Below, piece by piece: positions 61,001 to 64,000 of a stretch of 64,000 nt of DNA (its first letter is position 1; each line of letters begins with the position of its first letter). Location of the stretch: the NCBI RefSeq assembly GCF_905475465.1, contig NC_062248.1, positions 8,680,001-8,744,000 on the forward strand. Direction: 5' to 3'. The position numbers and the translations under genes are program-made. This DNA comes from Pieris napi (Eukaryota; Arthropoda; Insecta; Lepidoptera; Pieridae). The notes under the pieces were generated by a model, which ran no database searches, was not told where the DNA came from, and saw nothing but the letters and a program-made list of their open reading frames with translations.

Positions 61001-63430
61001 TGCGGGGCGGGGATTGAATTACGCGTTATTGTTAATATTATTTTCGACTTACGCCATATAATAGTAAATTTAACGTATAAAGAGTCACTAGGTGGTCACG
61101 AAACGTTTAACTATACTTGGGTACTGAAAAACGTTACGGCGCGTTACATGGGGGGGGGGGTCCAAAAATTGCGTTACGTAATTTACCAAGGAGGTCCACT
61201 ATGTCGTAATTCCTTTAAAATGTCATTAAAACATTTGTTCTTATTCAAATTTATTTTTGGTCTCTTTGCCACTGATTCGTCTCCATCATTCGAATCTCTT
61301 GTTTCATTGAATATCTGAAATAGTGTTATTAAGATTTAGGATTTGTCCTATTTTATTATTATATAAATCTATATATATATAATGAAAATGGTCTTCGTTT
61401 GAGGCTCAATCACGCCTAAACCACTGATCGTATCGACATGAAACTACCACCATTCGATGCGAAATTTTTCCTAGATGGCTATTTATTTATTAAATTCCAA
61501 CGTTCCTTCATTTTTTTATTGCTGTTTTACTTTTATGAAAATTTATCCATACGGACTTCACCGCGGAAACATTCGGGGAGGCTTCCTAGAACCTCTAAAC
61601 GTCAACATCTGTTAAAAACTCGATTTTCGAAATATTTCAATTTTCTTAGCGGGAAGTTAAAAAGAAGAATAATAAAAATATGAAAAAAAATAAAATAATG
61701 AAACATAAAATTTATTTTAATTCGTCCAGCAAAGCGGGCGCGAAACGGCTAGTATATATATATATATTTATTGTTGTTGAGTTTGTAATGGAAAGGTGTT
61801 TTCTTCTTTATATTACGTATAGATATTAGCAAAGAAATTTACAGTGAATTAAGATTTTGTATTTACTGTAAACATAATTTTTAAAAAAAGAAGTTGACGA
61901 TGTTTCTTTAAACATTTGAATATCGTAATTATTGTGTCGGTGGGAATCGAATCCAGAAACTTTAGGTGTGGCCATGTGTGTATTAAATTAGCAAAGGTGC
62001 CGCATAGGCCGTAATATTCATATTGAAGAGAAAAGTATTTTATGTTTCTCTTAAATAAATATCCGATCTATACTTACTTGGTAATATGTAATGGCGGCCA
62101 AGAGTGAAAAATTCTCACTAACAGCATTTTGTTTTATAGATTTTTCTATGTAATTAATTTCCAGGCAAACTATTTCTAGCACATTATGTAAAAGTTTATA
62201 CCACACATCCCAGTCGTGTGCTAAACTACCCTCCTCGTTTTTTAATCTGCCACAAGGGTGGTGAATTGTCACTGCGACGCTTAACGCCTTGAATAATAAA
62301 GACTGCAAAGAACCAACATGTCAAAAATACAACAAAAAATCGGTCATATTTGTTTTAAGTATAATTTCAGCGCTTCCGAAAAGCGATTTATATATAGGTT
62401 AAAACAGAATCTTTATATATTTTAGGAAAAAAGTGTCTTAGAAGGGTAACGTAAAAATACACCTGATACCCTTGTCGATCGATAGGCACTCAGTTATATG
62501 TGGAAAGTCAAGGCAAATTTTATATCTACACATACTTTTTAAATGAAGTCATAAACGCATTATTTATATGATGTTAGGAAATTTAAATGCCTCGTGAGTC
62601 AATTGCCGGCCTTTTAAGAACCCTCCGTTTGTTGTCGGTTAACTGCCTTAAATAACACTCAGTTGTGGAACGACGGATGTCGAGGTGATAGTAATGATTT
62701 ATGCTTTATAATTAAATATGTATGTGTCTACACACCTTTTTCTTAACATCCATACTGTGGTCATAGAATTTAAATATTATAGGAAGTACATTTTCAGTGA
62801 ACTCGCAGATCATATGACGAGATTCTGTGGACAGCTGAAACATATAACTAATATTAATATAATATATATTTAAGTATTACATACATTTAATTTAAAAATA
62901 CACATTTCAAAAATATGTGACTAAATCAAGTAAAACATTATTGGCGCTTTAAAACTTTCCGTTGGCATAGATTTAAAAAAAATACATATTAATTTAAGTT
63001 GTTATTATGTGTTACAGGTGTGAAATTAAAGGATATGGTAGATGAAAAACATAAATTAAAAGCAATTTATAAAAGCCTATTCTGCAGTTTAATGGCAACC
63101 CTGACTTGACAATTATAATTATCTACATTATGGAGATCTGAATATAATCTATAACTTTTTACTACATGTTGCTCTGTGGTTATATAATAAAAACAATTAC
63201 CAACTCCACCAATAGTATGAAAATCTTCATAACAAAGTCCTGTGTTTTTTTGTTGTCCATTATTTTTTTTAAACATTTATTTATATCTCCCAATGAATCT
63301 CTAAGGCATACAACAAATTGAACAGTGTTGCTGGCATTTTTAATAACCAGCCATAGTAATTTGAACTTTGTTAAAATGTCCATATGAGATGAATTAGTTA
63401 AACAGAGGTTCACACAGGCTTCCAGTAAAT
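32478..63430 (-). CDS. tefu: ATM / telomere fusion serine-threonine kinase, 5' end off right edge
   Basis: PI3K-related kinase of the DNA double-strand-break and telomere-protection response. Thirty-three exons (5' to 3'): 63430-63201, 62834-62736, 62302-62078, 61314-61187, 58872-58648, 58350-57272, 56212-55794, 55200-54745, 53420-53100, 52844-52339, 49769-49598, 49083-48843, 48410-48172, 47345-47065, 46892-46785, 46248-46050, 45415-45130, 44579-44112, 42972-42771, 41673-41508, 40965-40859, 40786-40679, 39705-39491, 38830-38615, 37983-37819, 37095-36989, 36919-36803, 35736-35635, 35217-35030, 34413-34307, 33309-33195, 32978-32857, 32671-32478. Every junction is in phase and the total is about 2,636 residues. 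Human ATM has 3,056 and fly Tefu about 2,770, so only a short N-terminal part is missing. The identity is set by the kinase and FATC sequences and by collinear similarity to human ATM from IHHPCGRLKNEEG onward. N-terminal HEAT exons are less conserved, and some of their borders could shift. Confidence 0.93.
33471..33752. mobile_element. hAT-type MITE with intact 8-bp target duplication
   Basis: A 282-bp element with termini CATTGATATACAAAAAACCC and its reverse complement (arms about 30 bp). It is flanked on both sides by ATTAAGGT (33463-33470 and 33753-33760). An 8-bp duplication indicates hAT. It lies in the ATM intron between the HIDFG exon halves. Confidence 0.8.
33888..34079. mobile_element. 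PIF/Harbinger-type MITE with poly-G core
   Basis: A 192-bp element with termini GGGGGCGTCCATAAATTA and its inverse, flanked by TTA on both sides (33885-33887, 34080-34082). The middle holds an uninterrupted run of 19 G. Confidence 0.7.
35825..36062 (+). repeat. tRNA-derived SINE (family A)
   Basis: A well-preserved plus-strand copy with head GAGGTCGTAGGTTCGTTCCC, then CACCAATGGACTTTCTGTCT, GGTGAAGGTAAACATCGTGA, GTCGACGGCGTGTGTCAGGC and GATCATGAAACAGATTCAG. It sits in an ATM intron. Confidence 0.75.
37180..37470 (+). repeat. Two-copy direct repeat (about 145 bp unit)
   Basis: The first unit (about 37180-37322) and the second (about 37323-37470) both run ACATTATTTACCAATTATAT, CTAGAAAT, CAAAAACTACTAAACCGATT. 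The units have diverged but align along their length, so this is an old local duplication or two halves of one mobile element. Confidence 0.6.
37819..46892 (-). CDS. tefu: ATM exons 15-25: FAT domain
   Basis: These exons encode the FAT alpha-solenoid that cradles the kinase. Segments that align by eye with human ATM are PLNYLNLDYKKVAWASALAD, IGEPDAVEGCGTAHL, GDWSDFVDTRELE, NPKLAAMSLRQYGLWMAECK, DIAQFADAEYKL with TYMNSSTFENKVK, FRVISLWFENN, VPSWKFITVLPQIAPRL and LIRCAKEHPHHTLPILFNL. The exon at 46892-46785 is the least certain: its donor (AA|GTATGG) was chosen because it is the option that restores phase with the next exon. Confidence 0.85.
38122..38240 (+). mobile_element. Truncated Harbinger-type MITE
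   Basis: Begins AGGGGGCGTTAAAGTATTAC, then a poly-C run and TAACGTTTTTCTGTACCCAT as in the full copy at 45825-45966. The right terminus is missing. Confidence 0.5.
39775..39900 (+). repeat. Non-LTR retrotransposon 3' end
   Basis: Starts GGTTGCCTGGAAGAGATCGC, continues TTAGCGATAAGGCCGCCCGT and ends in a TAAATAAATAA-rich tail. It is a longer copy of the fragment at 5605-5665. Confidence 0.55.
40400..40641 (-). repeat. tRNA-derived SINE (family B), near full length
   Basis: On the minus strand the tRNA-like head GGGGGCCTCATAGCCTAGCG contains an A-box-like TAGCCTAGCGG, and GGGTTCGATTCCCGGTTTGA contains the B box. The 3' end is TGCCAGAGCCAT followed by an A-run. An extra inverted 3' fragment (ATGCCAGAGCCATAAATAAA) abuts it at about 40376-40396. 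Confidence 0.7.
41030..41230 (+). repeat. Interspersed repeat (CTAGCTGACCCGGCAAACG family), truncated
   Basis: Shares its first 200 bp with the copy at 26928-27290, including ACCATCTACTATAATAAAAA. The 3' end is lost. Confidence 0.5.
41938..42240 (+). repeat. Interspersed repeat (CTAGCTGACCCGG family)
   Basis: Starts ACTAGCTGACCCGGTAATTG and ends in the GTCGAGCCATTTCGGAGGAG segment and an AT-rich tail, all in the order seen in the first copy. Confidence 0.5.
43070..43285. other. CpG-rich block within an ATM intron
   Basis: About 200 bp with many CpG dinucleotides (for example GCATGCGGCGTTACCTCGCT, GCGTTCGGCAGCGTTCGTTC) inside an AT-rich intron. Overlapping open frames exist on both strands, but none resembles a known protein and neither fits ATM phase. 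Confidence 0.3.
43690..43815 (+). repeat. Lepidopteran interspersed repeat, GGCCGGCAACGCAC type
   Basis: AAAGGCCGGCAACGCACTTG, CAATGTGAGTGTCCATGGGC and AACATCAAATGAGCCTCCTG are in the order typical of this abundant lepidopteran 3' end. Minus-strand relatives are at about 47891-48110 and 56370-56500. Confidence 0.55.
45489..45760 (+). repeat. Interspersed repeat with AACACAATGTACACTTATGAACG motif
   Basis: Includes ACAATGTACACTTATGAACG, ACTGCTAGTCAAGGGCGTAG and CTCTTTTTAATCGCCAAGTT. Related copies are at about 36350-36390, 51775-51870 and 56745-57105. Confidence 0.5.
45825..45966. mobile_element. PIF/Harbinger-type MITE, intact
   Basis: A 142-bp element with termini GGGAGCGTTCAAGTATTACG and GGGAGCGTTCAAGTAGTACG (inverted), flanked by TAA on both sides. 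The core has a run of about 14 C. It is the best reference copy of the family also found at 13281, 38122 and 60946. Confidence 0.7.
46365..46566. mobile_element. hAT-type MITE
   Basis: Termini CAGTGGCGTAAC and GTTACGCCACTG are identical to those of the element at 59620-60072, and the first 30 bp (through GTGGCAGGGCTGGC) also match. The flanking 8-mers no longer agree. It appears to have landed in the head of a family A SINE (GAGCAGTGTTGGCCTAATAG at about 46302). Confidence 0.65.
47065..63430 (-). CDS. tefu: ATM exons 1-14 of those in the window: N-terminal HEAT-repeat solenoid
   Basis: These exons encode a long helical region. Its 5' portion is collinear with human ATM residues roughly 150-480: ALSVAVTIHHPCGRLKNEEG, then a basic AKRPKINLNKNKCFNDILKEL stretch corresponding to the human KRKKIELGWEVIK segment. 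The exon 58350-57272 is 1,079 bp, the largest in the gene. Its 359 complete codons have an acidic VELDDDEDIEIGP patch. The 3' part (DFWVPKPSEDHLNWVVRITT) matches the human NLWIPLSENHDIWIKTL region. The middle is recognised mainly by uninterrupted phase continuity, helical composition and position. The exon at 48410-48172 could start farther upstream, but an in-frame TGA limits the alternatives. Confidence 0.8.
47590..47795 (+). repeat. SINE family A, diverged copy
   Basis: CACCAATGGACTTTCTATGT, GTGAATGAAAGCATCGTGAA and GTAGCGCCACTGGATTA retain the family order, with deletions. Confidence 0.5.
47891..48110 (-). repeat. Lepidopteran interspersed repeat (GCCGGCAACGCAC type), minus strand
   Basis: Starts with a T-run at about 47895, then GGCAAACGAGCCTACGGGAC and AGTAGGTGCGTTGCCGGCAT, inverted relative to the copy at 43690. 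Confidence 0.5.
49812..51525. mobile_element. Unclassified 1.7-kb repeat block with terminal hairpin and dispersed CTGACGCGC motif
   Basis: Lies in the ATM intron between exons 52844-52339 and 49769-49598. The left edge is a near-perfect hairpin (49812-49875): GCGCATTCTACCGGGGCCTC pairs with GAGGCCTCGGTAGAATGCGC across an AT-rich loop. A segment at 49926-49965 (containing GGTAGGGGAGCCC) recurs inverted at 51486-51524 (GGGCTCCCCTACC). Between them the motif CTGACGCGC(T)CGAG or its complement GTCAGATTA occurs about eleven times in both orientations (about 50065, 50105, 50163, 50304, 50980, 51008, 51063, 51148, 51201, 51271, 51331). No transposase frame is evident. It may be a foldback or non-autonomous DNA transposon. 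Confidence 0.5.
51543..51665 (+). repeat. SINE family A, internally deleted
   Basis: Head GTGTTGGCCTACTAACTTCA, TAGGTTCGATCCCCGG and 3' end TTGTAGCGCCACTGATTTAT are present, but the body is missing. It starts just beyond the 1.7-kb block. Confidence 0.6.
53684..54130. mobile_element. Foldback element with coding-like interior
   Basis: Termini TTCACGCCATCCAGTTACCT (27 bp in all) and an exact inverted copy bound 447 bp. A second palindrome, CCAATTTCTGGGTGG / CCACCCAGAAATTGG, lies at about 54054-54095. The minus strand has an open frame of 65 codons (53962-53765) with VPIPIPIPNLGINGTV and a Lys/Glu-rich C-terminus, preceded in the same frame by a further open stretch containing RPTKKFKQAGAAQASP before a single stop. 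It does not fit ATM phase. Confidence 0.5.
55640..55765 (-). repeat. SINE family A fragment
   Basis: GTTTCCTCACGATATTTTCT and GTTAGATGCGCACATATACA are an inverted family A core. It lies just downstream (in transcript sense) of the ATM exon ending at 55794. Confidence 0.45.
56370..56500 (-). repeat. Lepidopteran interspersed repeat (GCCGGC type) fragment
   Basis: GGACAGGAGGCAAACAAGCA, CGCCCATGGCAACTACATAT and CAAGTGCGCTGCCGGCCTTT match the inverted form of this repeat. Confidence 0.45.
56552..57212 (+). repeat. SINE family A split by a later insertion
   Basis: The 5' half (GAGGTCGTAGGTTCGATTCC to GCTGATCACCT) ends at about 56742. The 3' half resumes at about 57112 (CTACTTGCCTATTTGATTAA to GGTTGTAGCACCACTGATTT). 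Between them lies about 370 bp of the ACAATGTACACTTATGAA-type repeat, which therefore inserted later. Confidence 0.65.
58929..59580 (+). mobile_element. PIF/Harbinger element with transposase N-terminal remnant
   Basis: Termini CGCCTTTAGTACACCTACGC and its inverse flank about 650 bp, with TAA on both sides, the 3-bp TWA duplication of PIF/Harbinger. The plus strand from about 59080 reads a Ser/Asp/Glu-rich MSSESSQSSLSDSEEDELLL followed by LASVLKRKRRIWVHEINQK and a stop. This acidic-then-basic start with a WVH...N motif is familiar from Harbinger transposases. The catalytic domain is absent, so the element is non-autonomous. Confidence 0.7.
59620..60072. mobile_element. hAT-type MITE with intact 8-bp target duplication
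   Basis: A 453-bp element, termini CAGTGGCGTAAC and GTTACGCCACTG, flanked on both sides by CCTATAAG (59612-59619 and 60073-60080). The start matches the copy at 46365. The interior is otherwise different, suggesting a distinct internal fill. Confidence 0.8.
60113..60463. mobile_element. Possible MITE with GGCC termini
   Basis: GGCCATATTCAGATG at the left and CATATGAACAAGGCC at the right form an imperfect inverted repeat around a CpG-rich interior that includes paired GCGCGTC / GACGC segments. No clean target duplication is seen. Confidence 0.35.
60946..61184. mobile_element. Harbinger-type MITE ending at an ATM splice donor
   Basis: Left terminus GGAAGCGTTCAAGTATTACG. The interior shares a long segment with the copy at 13281-13536 and has a poly-G run. 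The right side reads TCCAAAAATTGCGTTACGTA and stops about two bases before the donor of ATM exon 61314-61187, so the outermost 12-15 bp of the terminus is missing. Confidence 0.6.
61369..61752 (+). mobile_element. Non-autonomous Helitron
   Basis: Begins A|TCTATATATATATAATGAAA and ends GCGGGCGCGAAACGGCTAG|T, the 5'-TC and CTAG-3' ends with insertion between A and T expected of Helitrons. The 3' subterminal region is GC-rich and can form a short stem. A short open frame inside (61438-61683) has no recognisable domain. Confidence 0.65.
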
Positions 63431-64000
63431 CTGTAATAACACTTATTTTTTATTTCTTTAAGATTAATAAATATCATAAACTCTGTTTGATAGATAATAT
63501 AAATTGCAATAAAATTTACTTAACTATAAATGAATGAGAATTAAAAAAACAAGTATTTTCTTGTTTGAGTGATGTTTCGAATAATCAGATTTTGCCTTCA
63601 CAGATTCATATTAGCGAGGGATAACAATATATTGATTACTAGTTGATGTTCTCAATTTCGCCTGCAAGCATTTGCTATGATTTATACAGTGTGAACTAAT
63701 ATTTATGACAATTATTTTAAAATTTTTATCTTGAGAACAGATTTAATTACAGAAAGCCTACATGTTGTTTTGAGCTGAGCTATATGTATTAGCTGAAAAG
63801 CATCTGATTGGTATTTATAAGAGAGTTTTATATACATCCAGAAAGACAGGCACAAAAATTAAAAAATATACATTACTGCATTTTGTATGTGAGTTATGTA
63901 TATTTTTTAATTTTAATAATCTCACATAATAGTTTTTAGTTATCTTTAGGGTTAGGGTTGTAGGACCGCAATTAGACTCCTGATTGGTCCGTTGTGCGTT
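63431..64000 (-). other. ATM intron or upstream region at window edge
   Basis: The exon at 63430 begins in phase 1 (AT completes a codon), so at least one more coding exon lies upstream. I could not find it in the remaining 570 bp, which is AT-rich. Confidence 0.5.

Noticed and set aside
63940..63965. Telomere-like TTAGGGTTAGGG at the right edge
   Set aside because: Only about two units, and insect telomeres normally use TTAGG. Chance or a degenerate fragment.

Overview
The window is nuclear DNA from an insect, most likely a moth or butterfly. The genes are spliced, the introns are AT-rich, and lepidopteran-type repeats are dense: tRNA-derived SINEs, MITEs, non-autonomous Helitrons and non-LTR tails. 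No species can be named from the sequence alone. All exons were read by eye from splice consensus, phase continuity and family similarity. Every internal junction proposed here keeps the reading frame.

Layout. (1) Positions 1-7304, minus strand: 5' part of a type IV collagen alpha chain (Col4a1/Cg25C-like), from a two-exon signal peptide through a cysteine-bearing N-terminal domain into the triple helix, running off the left edge. (2) Positions 7305-7469: a CpG-rich, shared, head-to-head promoter. (3) Positions 7470-29969, plus strand: a complete second collagen IV chain (viking/alpha-2-like). It has 15 coding exons and about 1,794 residues, with a 13-kb first intron, a Gly-X-Y domain, a full 12-cysteine NC1 domain and an Arg/Pro-rich C-terminal tail. 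(4) Positions 30703-31743, minus strand: a four-exon PITHD1 homologue lying tail-to-tail with viking. (5) Positions 32478-63430 and beyond, minus strand: the ATM (telomere fusion, tefu) checkpoint kinase. 33 in-frame exons encode about 2,636 residues, including FAT, PI3K-like kinase and FATC. Its first exon(s) lie beyond the right edge.

The two collagen genes are the classic divergent pair whose products co-assemble into basement-membrane heterotrimers. One promoter driving both, with each signal peptide on its own small exon, fits matched expression. PITHD1 and ATM are functionally unrelated neighbours transcribed in the same direction.

Introns carry many mobile elements. Several are intact enough to show terminal inverted repeats and target-site duplications: two hAT-type, three PIF/Harbinger-type, one mariner-type and one piggyBac-type. 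The least explained structure is a roughly 1.7-kb block in an ATM intron (49812-51525). It has a near-perfect hairpin, a matching inverted segment at its far end, and about eleven scattered copies of a CTGACGCGC / GTCAGATTA motif. No prokaryotic system, CRISPR array or rRNA was seen.
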